From positions 500,725 to 535,724 of the forward strand of contig CAJNDS010001180.1 of the NCBI GenBank assembly GCA_905221605.1: a stretch of DNA of 35,000 bases. Reading direction: 5' to 3'. The notes beneath the pieces are model-generated. The model had not been told where the DNA came from and ran no database searches. It was given only the letters and a program-made list of their open reading frames with translations. Shown here piece after piece: positions 30,701 to 34,167 of the stretch. Position numbers and translations under genes: made by a program. The DNA comes from Symbiodinium natans. Its lineage: Eukaryota; Sar; Dinophyceae; Suessiales; Symbiodiniaceae. Numbering within the stretch: position 1 is the stretch's first letter; each line of letters opens with the position of its first letter.

Positions 30701-30936
30701 TCAGATAGTCCATACTTCCTTCAACGCTCAAAAAGATTCCGAGTACTGGCGTCAGCAGTTTAGAGCCAACAGCTCCAATGTGCGCGTTGTCTGCCCCCCA
30801 AAAGTATTTCTCAAGCTCTGGCTCTGGCGCCATTGGGCAGGTCTTGTTCGAGGAAGTCTTTAAGATGCTCCCTGGAGCGGGAACCGCAGCCAAAGACGAC
30901 TCGTCCTCCCTGGACAGCGGGCCAGGCAGGAGTTGA
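12438..30936 (+). CDS. Voltage-gated cation channel with C-terminal EF-hands (multi-exon gene)
   Basis: Interpreted as one gene of at least 25 exons (listed singly). Protein order: disordered and helical N-terminus, S1 (AMMATVLIANM/LWMAWTVQVQ), S2 (AGLYIIDVILRAVVLR), S3 (LLWLNCVDFSVAIICAIEIA), S4 (FFRLLRVAKLLRVLRM, basic residue every third position), S4-S5 linker, S5 (FWSFCLLTLLQLLAGVVVSM), pore (RTFLTMFEIMFANWGPACR), S6 (LYRCVFGFAVLNVAAPVYLR), EF-hand 1 (DASGDGAINLEE), EF-hand 2 (LDNGDGQITLAE) and a helical tail to a stop at 30934-30936. This is the single-domain ion-transport (PF00520-type) plus EF-hand layout common in dinoflagellates. It would act in a membrane as a voltage- and Ca-responsive pore; ion selectivity cannot be read safely. 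From S2 on, about 350 residues join in phase. The N-terminus and the S1-S2 loop are incomplete or tentative. No promoter, spliced-leader acceptor or poly(A) signal could be fixed. Confidence 0.8.
12516..12592 (+). repeat. TTTAGGG array
   Basis: About 10 units with TTCAGGG variants, starting a few bases after the exon at 12438-12502. Confidence 0.95.
12593..13657 (+). other. Putative intron; no gene recognised
   Basis: AT-richer than its surroundings. It holds TCTA/TCAA and (TA)n repeats at about 13157-13210. A 163-codon minus-strand ORF (13181-13672) has no recognisable domain. Confidence 0.35.
13157..13211 (+). repeat. TATC / TA microsatellite
   Basis: (TATC)n and (AATC)n, then about 14 TA units. 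Confidence 0.95.
13658..13750 (+). CDS. Channel gene, candidate N-terminal exon b
   Basis: Acceptor CTGTTTTCCAG, then ARLSHNKMPQSPSGFSSPPR, LPEKPRTNASE, then GAG|GCCCGA (GC donor). It joins in phase 0 to GCCTTC at 14332, repeating GCC across the junction. Ser/Pro-rich, so probably a cytoplasmic disordered tail. Confidence 0.5.
13786..13832 (+). repeat. TTTAGGG/CTTAGGG short array
   Basis: Six to seven degenerate units just downstream of the exon. Confidence 0.85.
13833..14047. other. Intron sequence; nothing recognised
   Basis: No motif is seen. The minus-strand ORF here has no recognisable product. Confidence 0.35.
14048..14314 (-). repeat. CCCTAAA array, long
   Basis: About 37 units with CCCCAAA and CCCCTAAA variants. 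It ends 18 bp before the next exon's upstream region. Confidence 0.97.
14332..14370 (+). CDS. Channel gene, candidate N-terminal exon c (QH helix)
   Basis: Acceptor CTCAGAG, then AFLALIDQLVNQH, donor CAC|GCGCCT (GC). Dinoflagellate channels often start with a helix of the kind LLxxLxxQHxxEV. Joined to the next exon this reads LIDQLVNQHALELEVARTL, which fits that pattern. It is 39 nt, phase 0 on both sides. Confidence 0.55.
14404..14556 (-). repeat. CCCTAAG/CCCTAAA array
   Basis: About 18 units, dominated by the CCCTAAG and CCCTCAG variants. Confidence 0.9.
14557..14874 (+). other. Intron; unassigned ORF
   Basis: A frame of 68 codons (14637-14843) has no recognised product. The 3' end contains CCCCTAAA and CCCCTATAAA words before the acceptor CTAGCCAAG. 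Confidence 0.4.
14875..15042 (+). CDS. Channel gene, candidate N-terminal exon d (Gly/Ala linker)
   Basis: Starts ALELEVARTLGGG, then a Gly/Ala-rich linker (AGTAGGAGAGAGAGGAGGAG) and VVGEEANMLALSPVQ. The last six codons (LSPVQA) are a perfect 18-bp in-frame tandem duplication. GC donors follow each copy of CAG (15024 or 15042). It is 168 nt in phase 0 to the next exon. The linker region is nearly pure GCGGGC-type sequence, prone to slippage. Confidence 0.5.
15353..15424 (-). repeat. CCCTAAG/CCCTAAA array
   Basis: Ten units, ending 14 bp before the next exon. Confidence 0.95.
15439..15526 (+). CDS. Channel gene, candidate N-terminal exon e
   Basis: Strong acceptor CTTCTTGTCAG and a strong donor CTGT|GTGAGT enclose TSYSGTPALGMERMMWLVAS plus TSNRFSQFL. 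The exon enters in phase 0 and leaves in phase 1. The reading stays open for 20 more codons, but the GTGAGT site is the better end. It is Met/Ser-rich and not recognised as a domain. Confidence 0.5.
15600..15763 (-). repeat. CCCTAAA array
   Basis: About 20 units; the last 16 are almost perfect. Confidence 0.97.
15764..15890 (+). other. Intron sequence; nothing recognised
   Basis: Lies between two opposed arrays (CCCTAAA left, TTTAGGG right) in the order usually seen around an exon. No convincing exon was found in it. Confidence 0.3.
15891..15958 (+). repeat. TTTAGGG array
   Basis: Nine units, with a few more words at 16004-16028. Confidence 0.95.
16206..16268 (+). CDS. Possible exon, uncertain frame
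   Basis: After TCGGAG|GTTCAGG two frames look coding: SGFGFGRVAGATEG (in phase with the T left by the exon at 15439-15526) and VQASASDELPEPLKGLV. Several GT donors follow. I cannot decide between them. Confidence 0.25.
16269..16721. other. Putative intron; overlapping ORFs
   Basis: Both strands carry open frames of 73-135 codons with no recognisable domain, as expected for GC-rich DNA. Confidence 0.3.
16722..16851 (-). repeat. CCCTAAA array with CTTTTA variant
   Basis: About 18 units, three of them AAACTTTTA. Confidence 0.95.
16852..17470. other. Putative intron; C/A-rich tract
   Basis: Includes a degenerate GCCCCAAA/GGCCCAAA tract at 17050-17200 that generates long ORFs on both strands (for example 16837-17463 minus). 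No domain is recognised, so they are treated as compositional. Confidence 0.35.
17471..17541 (+). repeat. TTTAGGG/TTTCGGG array
   Basis: Ten units; the middle three are TTTCGGG. Confidence 0.95.
17784..17817 (+). CDS. Channel gene, candidate exon f
   Basis: Reads (G)PRRIKYLNKNP after GCCCGAG and ends at CCA|GAGTATGAC, a GA donor. The next exon begins GAGTACAGA, so five bases (GAGTA) are repeated across the junction. Confidence 0.5.
17891..17953 (+). CDS. Channel gene, candidate exon g
   Basis: EYREMQEIRKEASDGWDGER plus L, a charged helix, with donor CTC|GTCTGC in phase 0. It reads RIKYLNKNPEYREMQEIRKE when joined to exon f. It would be the cytoplasmic segment before S1. Confidence 0.5.
18003..18131 (-). 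repeat. CCCTAAA/CCCCAAA array
   Basis: About 17 units. Confidence 0.95.
18194..18244 (+). CDS. Channel gene, candidate exon h (pre-S1)
   Basis: Acceptor GTCTTTCAG, then VGISRSSNPSRRLETLH, donor CAT|GCCCTA (GC). In phase with exon g and with the S1 exon, giving RRLETLHAMMATVLIANM, a plausible entry into S1. Confidence 0.5.
18245..18382 (-). repeat. CCCTAAG/CCCTATAAG array
   Basis: Starts at the donor of exon h, so the GC donor itself is the first repeat unit. CCCTATAAG is a local variant. Confidence 0.93.
18383..19460 (+). other. Putative intron with G-run cluster
   Basis: No exon is recognised. It carries G or C runs at 18630-18640, 18763-18775, 18858-18870 and 19006-19029 (about 24 G), and scattered CCCTGAA words. 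A plus-strand ORF at 18975-19226 crosses the G-run and is not convincing. Confidence 0.4.
19006..19029 (+). repeat. Poly-G run
   Basis: About 24 consecutive G. Confidence 0.97.
19461..19566 (+). repeat. AAGGTTACA-type degenerate tandem
   Basis: About eleven imperfect 8-10 bp units (aaggttaca, aggttgta, aaggctgta, aaggctttt). Confidence 0.8.
19596..19627 (+). CDS. Channel gene exon: S1, first part
   Basis: Acceptor CCTCTTAGAG, then AMMATVLIAN and two bases (AT), donor GC (GCTCCC). Hydrophobic with the conserved-looking Asn of S1. The next exon starts G-CTA, giving ANMLWMAW. Confidence 0.6.
19664..19727 (+). repeat. TTTAGGG array
   Basis: Nine units in the 5' half of the S1 intron. Confidence 0.95.
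19801..19895 (-). repeat. CCCTAAA/CCCTGAA array
   Basis: 13 units. Together with 19664-19727 it makes an inverted pair inside one intron. Confidence 0.95.
20190..20262 (-). repeat. CCCTAAA array
   Basis: About 10 units, 20 bp before the next exon. Confidence 0.95.
20283..20349 (+). CDS. Channel gene exon: S1, second part
   Basis: CAATTCAG acceptor, then (G)LWMAWTVQVQGEEPLRRTEA plus HE. The donor is GAG|GTTTAGGG, that is, the splice site is the first unit of a TTTAGGG-like word. Phase runs from 2 to 0. It forms the outer end of S1 and the start of the S1-S2 loop. Confidence 0.55.
20392..20462 (-). repeat. CCCTAAA array
   Basis: Nine units with CCCCAAA at the right end. Confidence 0.95.
20537..20588 (+). 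repeat. TTTAGGG/TTTAGTG array
   Basis: Seven units. Confidence 0.9.
20707..20957 (+). repeat. 251-bp direct repeat, copy 1
   Basis: Begins tactttcttgtgctctgatg and ends cgggtacgggcatcctg. It is repeated almost perfectly 601 bp downstream (21308-21558), with one difference seen (accctttgtg versus accctctgtg). It includes the hairpin-forming ggcccttttcgggcc. Confidence 0.95.
20756..21452 (+). repeat. Five copies of a hairpin-bearing unit
   Basis: The unit GTTAGGGTTTAAGCT-GGGGTT-GGGG-TAGCCTCGGCCC-TTTTCGGGCCTTCGGC-(G/A)-GT(G)TCAGGGCCCGTAGAGGC occurs at about 20756, 21023 (partial), 21133, 21240 and 21357. GGCCC/GGGCC around TTTTC forms a 5-bp stem. Confidence 0.85.
21308..21558 (+). repeat. 251-bp direct repeat, copy 2
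   Basis: See copy 1 at 20707-20957. The minus strand of both copies reads ARTRNEKCDFLVVKSMLN-stop, so a dispersed coding or structural element is possible. Confidence 0.95.
21559..22145 (+). repeat. CTTGGCCCGGGGGGCC minisatellite
   Basis: About 35 units of a 14-18 bp GC-only motif (CCCTTGGCCCGGGGGG). It opens all six frames and produces collagen-like Gly-Pro or Ala-Arg ORFs up to 234 codons. The right end (22016-22090) is unique sequence. Confidence 0.95.
22146..22414. other. No gene recognised
   Basis: Short GGCCC-related words and no convincing exon. Confidence 0.35.
22415..22450 (+). repeat. TTTAGGG short array
   Basis: Five units. Confidence 0.9.
22688..22770 (-). repeat. CCCTAAA array
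   Basis: Eleven or twelve near-perfect units. Confidence 0.97.
22782..22828 (+). CDS. Candidate exon, unknown
   Basis: Directly after a CCCTAAA array: CFKGELPKALRQLVEV, followed by AG|GTCCTG. It is helix-like. It may be in the S1-S2 loop of the channel or in another gene. No acceptor is strong. Confidence 0.3.
22857..22988 (-). repeat. CCCTAAA array
   Basis: About 18 units, near-perfect, ending at the next candidate exon. Confidence 0.97.
22997..23096 (+). CDS. Candidate exon, unknown
   Basis: After CTCTGCAG the reading is LTKDPIYCNFVRGGHEAVEA, then ALRAVGTQDFKHSE. It is convincing as protein, but the family is unknown and the right border unclear. Confidence 0.4.
23100..23440 (+). repeat. 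About 70-bp tandem repeat with G/C runs
   Basis: Units begin gttatgttggagtatatg (23216), gttatgttagagtttatg (23287) and gtcattgtagagtatatg (23354). Each is followed by a G-run, TTTAGG, then cctaatattaaatacc. The left part (23100-23215) looks like an inverted version with C-runs. Confidence 0.8.
23512..23550 (+). CDS. Channel gene, candidate exon: start of S2
   Basis: Acceptor CCCTGTGAG, then DPVHAVMRAASLM, donor ATG|GCCCTG (GC). In phase 0 with the S2 exon at 23750, giving MRAASLMAGLYIIDVIL, one continuous hydrophobic helix. GC is repeated across the junction. Confidence 0.45.
23750..23796 (+). CDS. Channel gene exon: S2
   Basis: Acceptor ACAGCCCAG, then AGLYIIDVILRAVVL and two bases (CG). 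Donor is GA (GAGAAG). The D...R spacing (IIDVILR) is the usual acidic/basic pattern of S2. Joined to the next exon it reads VVLRFFYMG. Confidence 0.75.
23797..24280 (+). other. Intron (GA-AG)
   Basis: Holds TTTAGGG words at 23888-23905, 23983-24015 and 24208-24265; the last block runs almost to the 3' splice site. A short inverted repeat (cagtcctt...aaggactg) lies at 24024-24063. Confidence 0.6.
24281..24304 (+). CDS. Channel gene exon: S2-S3 loop (24 nt)
   Basis: Acceptor AGGGCGCAG, then (R)FFYMGAG plus GG. Donor is probably GA (GATTCT) after the G-run. The FF-Y motif marks the inner end of S2. The exact 3' border is uncertain because of six G in a row. Confidence 0.65.
24305..24722 (+). 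other. Intron
   Basis: No array of size; only CCTAAACCC at 24695. ORFs in it have no recognisable domain. Confidence 0.55.
24723..24884 (+). CDS. Channel gene exon: S3 and S4 voltage sensor
   Basis: Reads LLWLNCVDFSVAIICAIEIA, MMASAANSPVNFDFFRLLRV, then AKLLRVLRMPAGC. The LN-x-x-DF motif opens S3. S4 carries R-R-K-R-R at every third position (FFR LLR VAK LLR VLR), the hallmark of a voltage sensor. Acceptor CGCCAAG, donor GCAG|GTTCAA (GT). Phase runs from 2 to 2. Confidence 0.93.
24885..24988 (+). other. Intron, 104 nt (GT-AG)
   Basis: Borders GCAG|GTTCAA and CGAAG|GTTTAG share GTT. The frame is kept by its removal. Confidence 0.8.
24989..25057 (+). CDS. Channel gene exon: S4-S5 linker
   Basis: (R)FSVAVGHAPLQLLVKCLEAS then RGM across the junction; donor GGAT|GTTGTC. 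It has the length (about 23 residues) and the amphipathic LLxxxLEASRG pattern expected between S4 and S5. Confidence 0.85.
25058..25933 (+). other. Intron with GGGTGGT minisatellite
   Basis: 876 nt, GT-AG, holding a G-run at 25249-25261 and the minisatellite at 25515-25683. Long ORFs of Gly-Trp-Val-Val or Thr-His-Pro repeats come from the minisatellite. Confidence 0.75.
25515..25683 (+). repeat. GGGTGGT minisatellite
   Basis: About 23 perfect 7-bp units, preceded by four GGGT units and a GTGGTG-rich lead-in from about 25375. Confidence 0.98.
25934..26058 (+). CDS. Channel gene exon: S5
   Basis: (M)FWSFCLLTLLQLLAGVVVSM, LASSYLLDDEGDAVMKEEDI, P. The first 25 residues are the S5 membrane helix and the acidic part is the outer turret. 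Donor CCAA|GTCCCC fits the phase of the next exon starting at 26129. An alternative donor GCA|GTCATG (26033) with acceptor at 26130 would give DDEGDAVFRYYG and repeat GTC. Confidence 0.88.
26129..26186 (+). CDS. Channel gene exon: pore helix
   Basis: VFRYYGTFTRTFLTMFEI, donor GATTAT|GTGCCT. The YYGTFTRTFLTMFEI segment is the re-entrant pore helix of this family; the Glu of FEI sits near the selectivity filter. The acceptor is CGAG at 26128 or 26130. Confidence 0.92.
26187..26592 (+). other. Intron (GT-AG) with CCCTAAA array at its 3' end
   Basis: Borders TTAT|GTGCCT and CCCAAG|GTTTGC. The array at 26473-26572 lies 20 bp from the 3' splice site. Confidence 0.85.
26473..26572 (-). repeat. CCCTAAA array
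   Basis: 14 units with CCCTAAG and CCCCAAA variants. Confidence 0.97.
26593..26672 (+). CDS. Channel gene exon: filter and start of S6
   Basis: (M)FANWGPACRVLVDNISEWFS, VFFLLY and one base of Arg. The NWGP turn closes the pore loop, and SEWFSVFFLLYR starts S6. Donor is GC (ACC|GCCTCC), and the next exon starts GCTGCG, repeating GC. Confidence 0.93.
26748..26802 (+). repeat. TTTAGGG array
   Basis: Eight units in the 5' part of the following intron. Confidence 0.95.
26990..27036 (+). repeat. Palindromic element, fragment C
   Basis: tttccgaaattaggggcccc...gattttcggaaacccccc is an imperfect palindrome (cggaaa/tttccg ends). It shares ttttcggaaaccccc with the element at 3100-3240. It sits just before the S6 exon. 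Confidence 0.6.
27054..27092 (+). CDS. Channel gene exon: S6
   Basis: (R)CVFGFAVLNVAA, donor GC (C|GCCTCAGG). Acceptor CCAAGCAAG. Joined to the next exon it gives GFAVLNVAAPVYLRQTMKTA, where the S6 Asn and the RQTMK exit are family-typical. Confidence 0.9.
27093..27533 (+). other. Intron
   Basis: Nothing but short ORFs. It contains a near-duplicate gagctgcagt.gagctgcagt at about 27125-27145. Confidence 0.5.
27534..27598 (+). CDS. Channel gene exon: S6 exit
   Basis: (P)VYLRQTMKTATSDEELAFKQ plus K after acceptor ACCTTCAG. It ends CAGAAG|GAGTGC (GA donor); the next exon begins GAGAAG, so GAG is repeated at the junction. Confidence 0.92.
27599..27798 (+). other. Intron (GA-AG) with CTGT/CTGC/CTCT microsatellite
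   Basis: 200 nt, mostly microsatellite 27612-27746. GA-AG borders are implied by protein continuity (FKQK|EKDIAVYNRK). Confidence 0.75.
27612..27746 (+). repeat. CTGT/CTGC/CTCT microsatellite
   Basis: (TGTC)n, (CTGC)n about 8, (CTCTCG)n, then (CT)n. Confidence 0.97.
27799..27828 (+). CDS. Channel gene exon, 30 nt
   Basis: EKDIAVYNRK, acceptor GTCGGCAG, GC donor AAAA|GCTGCC. It links the S6 exit to EF-hand 1 (YNRKVRKLF). Confidence 0.85.
28169..28225 (+). CDS. Channel gene exon: EF-hand 1
   Basis: VRKLFQTIDASGDGAINLE, acceptor CCACCCAG, GC donor GAG|GCCGGT. The loop DASGDGAINLEE is a complete canonical calcium site (D1, S3, D5, G6, I8, E12), with the last Glu provided by the next exon. Confidence 0.95.
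28594..28649 (+). CDS. Channel gene exon: between the EF-hands
   Basis: EFEKLVKSPKLKFWMSQL plus GA. Acceptor CCCTCTGAG, donor GA|GTTGCC. The next exon begins GTTGGAG, a 4-bp direct repeat (GTTG). The EFEKLxxxPKxxxWM pattern is family-typical. Confidence 0.93.
28650..29189 (+). other. Intron (GT-AG) with CCCTAAA array
   Basis: 540 nt. Array at 28861-28972. A plus-strand ORF runs on from the previous exon to 28866, with no recognised continuation. Confidence 0.85.
28861..28972 (-). repeat. CCCTAAA array
   Basis: 16 units, almost perfect. Confidence 0.97.
29190..29236 (+). CDS. Channel gene exon: EF-hand 2, helix E
   Basis: (E)LEYHDLLSLFEFLDN plus G, acceptor GCACGAAG, GC donor AACG|GCGGCT. 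GCG is repeated at the start of the next exon. Confidence 0.93.
29393..29408 (+). CDS. Channel gene microexon: EF-hand 2 loop (16 nt)
   Basis: GC-GAT-GGC-CAG-ATC-AC encodes GDGQI and part of T. Acceptor AAGAGCCAG, donor AC|GTGCCT. It restores LDNGDGQITLAEF. The exact phase fit on both sides makes this microexon credible despite its size. Confidence 0.88.
29409..29976 (+). other. Intron with CCCTAAA array at its 3' end
   Basis: GT-AG. Degenerate array 29750-29945. The left half has no features. Confidence 0.8.
29750..29945 (-). repeat. Degenerate CCCTAAA array
   Basis: Units CCCTAAA, CCCCAAGCC, CCTCTAAA and TCAGCCCCAAGCC. Confidence 0.85.
29977..30025 (+). CDS. Channel gene exon: EF-hand 2, helix F
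   Basis: (T)LAEFIEGAGRLRGGAK, acceptor GCTCCAG, GC donor AAG|GCCGTG. It completes EF-hand 2, whose loop LDNGDGQITLAE lacks an acidic residue at position 1, so calcium affinity may be weak. Confidence 0.93.
30068..30140 (+). repeat. TTTAGGG array
   Basis: Ten perfect units, 42 bp after the donor. Confidence 0.98.
30205..30223 (+). repeat. C-run
   Basis: About 19 C with one T, followed by GCAAAAAAA. Confidence 0.9.
30277..30345 (+). repeat. TTTAGGG array
   Basis: Ten units, two of them TTTGGGG. Confidence 0.97.
30458..30493 (+). CDS. Channel gene exon: C-terminal helix 1
   Basis: ALDIWRMETKIE after TGCTTTGCAG, donor GAG|GCGGCT (GC). It could also run on to a stop at 30542. The spliced form gives the longer heptad helix WRMETKIEVLFEEVFKML. 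Confidence 0.82.
30541..30690 (+). repeat. Scattered TTTAGGG-like words
   Basis: Loose G/T-rich tract (TTTTTGGG, TTTAGGG, CTTAGGG) in the last intron. Confidence 0.6.
30841..30936 (+). CDS. Channel gene last exon
   Basis: Acceptor CCATTGGGCAG, then VLFEEVFKMLPGAGTAAKDD, SSSLDSGPGRS and TGA at 30934-30936. The heptad pattern continues the previous exon, and the Ser/Asp-rich end is a typical free C-terminus. Confidence 0.8.
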   Translation, partial: VLFEEVFKMLPGAGTAAKDDSSSLDSGPGRS

Positions 30937-30991
30937 GAGCAGTTGCGCCTCAGGTGTCAGTGCCTGCAAAACTTCGGTGGTCCCATACCCC

Positions 30992-31053
30992 TATACCCTA
31001 AACCCTAAACCCTAAACCCTAAACCCTAAACCCTAAACCCTAAACCCTAAACC
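30992..31053 (-). repeat. CCCTAAA array
   Basis: Nine units about 55 bp beyond the channel stop. It is followed head-on by TTTAGGG units (31055-31085), so the two make a perfect inverted pair with almost no spacer. Confidence 0.97.
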
Positions 31054-31054
31054 G

Positions 31055-31086
31055 TGGTTTAGGGGTTGAGGGTTTAGGGTTTGGGC
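31055..31086 (+). repeat. TTTAGGG short array
   Basis: Four degenerate units facing 30992-31053. Confidence 0.85.
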
Positions 31087-31125
31087 TAAGGATTGACACT
31101 TCAAGTTGTTTAGAGCAAAGGAAGC

Positions 31126-32080
31126 TCAAGACGAGGAGGAAAGCAGGAGAAGAGGATCGACTCCAAGCGCAAGCCACACGATCACTACGTGTGCAAATTG
31201 AGGGCCGTAAACATGCCCAAGATGCTTGGTGCATACTTGAAACCATGGAGGGTGGATGCTGTTTTGAGTTTTGGTCGACTTTCGTCCAGTTTGAGCGATG
31301 TGCTTGTTGCTGTCCTCACCGTGCCCGGCTGTGAATGCATTTGCTGACCCTGACGGATCCGGCACCCAAGACCCCTCATAGCAAGTCCGAGAGGGTAGGG
31401 TAGGCAAACTCTGCGTCCTACGTATCCCCTATGCGGAGGCACGGTCCAAAGTGGGAGCTCCACTCCCAAAAGGACAACCAGCGTCCAGGACTAGGGTTTT
31501 GTCTTGAGGGCTCCAGGGAAGGGGCTCCCATAAGTGTGGTGGGGAAGCCGGGAAGGGAGCCTCATTGAGACCAAACTTTTCGCGAGCGCGCTTGACATCA
31601 ACATGTACCCAGGGCAAGTCAGATGGCCCCTGAATTCACTATATTCACTTGCATCCTCTGCTTGCAAAGTCAAGTAGGTTCGAACCCACTGGTCACACCG
31701 TAGACCTTCCAAAGATAGTATTTGGGGATAGTTATTCCGCAAGGCCCTTGGACCATCCTTCACCGTATGCTTGAACAAAGAACCCAAGGAGTGGGGAAAA
31801 CTGAGGCGACCAAAAACGCGCAAATCGCGCGCAAAGCCCTTGAGAAGCAAGTTGCGGTCAGGACGTCTTCAACAACTCTTCGTTCAAGCACATACGGACG
31901 ACGACCAGCATACGAACTGGTGAATGACAACTTGCCGGTGCCCAGGGTATGTGGCCAAACAGACGCATGAACCAATCCTGCCGACAATTCTCTGCAGCAG
32001 CCAATATGACAATCATAGTTCGGTGGGTACATGCACAAGAATGCAGGCTTGTTGGGCCCAGTAGTTGCAGAGTTTCGCAA
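31126..32080 (-). other. Region of overlapping minus-strand ORFs, unassigned
   Basis: Three minus-strand frames are open in turn: 31126-31407 (STKTQNSIHPPWFQVCTKHL), 31491-31850 (LFKHTVKDGPRALRNNYPQI) and 31760-32080. The frames overlap and shift. The pattern is compatible with a decayed mobile-element protein or a gene with introns, but no conserved motif is recognised. A plus-strand ORF (31722-31970) overlaps. Confidence 0.25.
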
Positions 32081-32156
32081 AGCGGAAGGCTGTAGCTCCT
32101 GTACTACGCCCGCCCTGAACCCGAAACCCTAAACCGCAAACCCCACATGATGAGCT

Positions 32157-32281
32157 CCACCCGAACCCGGACTCGGACCCGAACCCGAAACCCGAACCCG
32201 AACCCCCCCCCCCCCCCCCTCCCCTCAAAACCCGAACCCCCCCCCCGCAAACCGAACCCGAACCCGAACCCGAACCCGAAC
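32157..32281 (+). repeat. GAACCC hexamer repeat with C-runs
   Basis: (CGAACC)n and (CGGACC)n, split by two C-runs (32205-32219 and 32238-32246). Confidence 0.92.
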
Positions 32282-32957
32282 TGGAACTCGCCCCGGGCGC
32301 AAAAAGAAAGAGGCCGAAGCTACAGCCGCAAGTAGCACCCCCTGATCAGGTGCTTTCGAGTCAACCACGCTTTGAGAGCGCAAAAACGAGGTGGCCTTTG
32401 ATGCCCTAAGGGCAGCCAAGGGTTTAGGGTTTAGGGTAAAAGTGCCAGTGCATCACGGCGATTCCGGCCGTCTCCCCTACCGCGAGGAGCATCAGCCAAA
32501 TCAACGAAATGTCCGATGTTGCGTCGTAACCGTTGCACATGATGTCCTGATGCTCGTACGATAGGTCCGAGCACAGAAGCATCAGCTCGGCCAGAATCAA
32601 GTGTCAGCGCAAGCTGGCGCCTCATGTGACTTGATGCGGTCATGTTCTGTCAGACACGGTCGTACTGCGAGTCAGTAATCGAATGAAGAAAGAGAGCGCA
32701 GCTCCCTAAACCCACCAAGGCCGCTAGGGATTTTTCTGCGGGTGCCTTGGGGGCACCCTGCACTCCGTTTACAACTGGAGGCTAGGCCTAAGGCCCAGTT
32801 TGCCGCTCTTGTGTTTTTTGAACACAGAAGTCCGATCTCGAAGTATAGGTGTGGGAACTGTCTGACAGCCCTCTTCCAAGAGAGAAGTATGTTTTTGTGT
32901 GTCCCTCCCCCCTTTGGAATGTATATGTTATTATGGTTCCACATGACGGGAGGACAG
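32282..32957. other. No gene recognised
   Basis: A short Lys/Glu/Ala-rich reading at 32298-32330 and two TTTAGGG units at 32421-32434. No supported gene. Confidence 0.35.
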
Positions 32958-33056
32958 CCCCATCGGATTCACTGCGGAATATCGTGACCTTTTTGTCCAC
33001 TGGCTTCATGAGCTCGGTGACCGGGGATGCTTCAGCTATTGCTCTCGGGAGCTGAG
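32958..33056 (+). CDS. Candidate exon, unknown
   Basis: After GGGAGGACAG the frame reads PIGFTAEYRDLFVHWLHELG, DRGCFSYCSREL, a well-formed aromatic-rich peptide. GT donors lie at 33018 and GA at 33051. The other two frames and the reverse strand are also open, so the choice is uncertain. Confidence 0.35.
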
Positions 33057-33153
33057 ATGAACGGACAAGAACTCTTGGCGCCTCAGAGCCGCCTCGCAAA
33101 ACTGGTGCCAGGGACAAAGGCCACCAGCCCGGTGTCTCACTTGGAAGATCCAG

Positions 33154-33225
33154 GTCGGATGCCCTGCTGCATTTTGCGCAAGCGCCGTCGCACTGGCGTG
33201 GGACGTGGCAGCCCACGGAGGCTGG
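33154..33225 (+). CDS. Candidate exon, hydrophobic
   Basis: Acceptor AGATCCAG, then VGCPAAFCASAVALAWDVAA plus HGGW, donor TGG|GTCAGT. It could be a membrane or buried helix and may belong with 32958-33056. No family is recognised. Confidence 0.3.
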
Positions 33226-33392
33226 GTCAGTTTCAGGCGGGTAGTTTCATGAATTCATGTAGTTTCCCCTATTCCGCGGAGCCCTTCTGTATCCTCTCTA
33301 GTCCTTTCTCATCCTTTTCTCCCCTCCCCTAAGTAGAAGCCTTATAGAACGTACCCTGCCTGCGAACTCCACCCCTGCAACTGTCTTCCCAC

Positions 33393-33689
33393 TTAAGAAG
33401 TGTGGGACGTGCGGGGCCGGAAGTTGCGAAGTTCGCATCGAGCGTTCGGAAATCGGCGCGCCCCGCGCGCGCGGAGTAGAACACACTGGCGACCCTTCAT
33501 GGGAAATGATAAGCAACACCTTCCGCCCTCAAAAGCTGTCATACGAGTCTGCCTTTCTCTACTCAAGCGCGGTTTTGCGCTCACGTACAGTGATGCTGCG
33601 CCTCCCGAGATCCGAAACCGCCTTCGCTGATGTAAGGATTCCCAAGTGTACATAGGCGCCACACCCAGAGTCCACCACGGGTTTGCCAA
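33393..33689. other. Overlapping ORFs, unassigned
   Basis: The minus strand encodes a 98-codon ORF and the plus strand a 76-codon ORF (ending LLKRGFALTYSDAAPPEIRN). Neither is recognised. Confidence 0.2.
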
Positions 33690-34165
33690 AAAGGGTGCAG
33701 GGTTTCGGAACCCCCTGAGCTACGCCTACTTAGGAGCCCTCTAAGACGTAGCAACTATAGGGTTAGTAGGTTGGATTCTGGGGATCAAAACTCGGGTTGC
33801 CAGGAGATACTAAGTAGACTTGCTAACTTACGAAGTCCACAGAGCTTCCAAGTACAAGCAACTCCCCCAAGCCCCTCTCAGCCCAATGGGGCCCCCCACC
33901 CTCCCGAATCGTTCTCCTAGATGTTTATGGGGGAGGGGTGAGGGGTCTATAGGGTTTAGGATTTAGGGTGCAGGGTTTAGGGTTATATAGGGTTCAGGGG
34001 GTATACTGCCCGATGAGTGGGATGCGACGTTGGAGGTTTATGCTGGCCCGAGCTTCTCTCTCTGGGCTTTGGTTGCAGTTCCCTTTCCTGGGTCCCTATC
34101 GGCTATCGGTGCTAGCCCCAGCAGCCTGCAGCCAACTTTGTCTGAAGCAAGCAAAGCGCCCAAGG
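33690..34165. other. No gene recognised
   Basis: Loose TTTAGGG words at 33951-33995. A 69-codon ORF at 33968-34177 starts inside them and is unconvincing. Confidence 0.35.
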
Positions 34166-34167
34166 GC

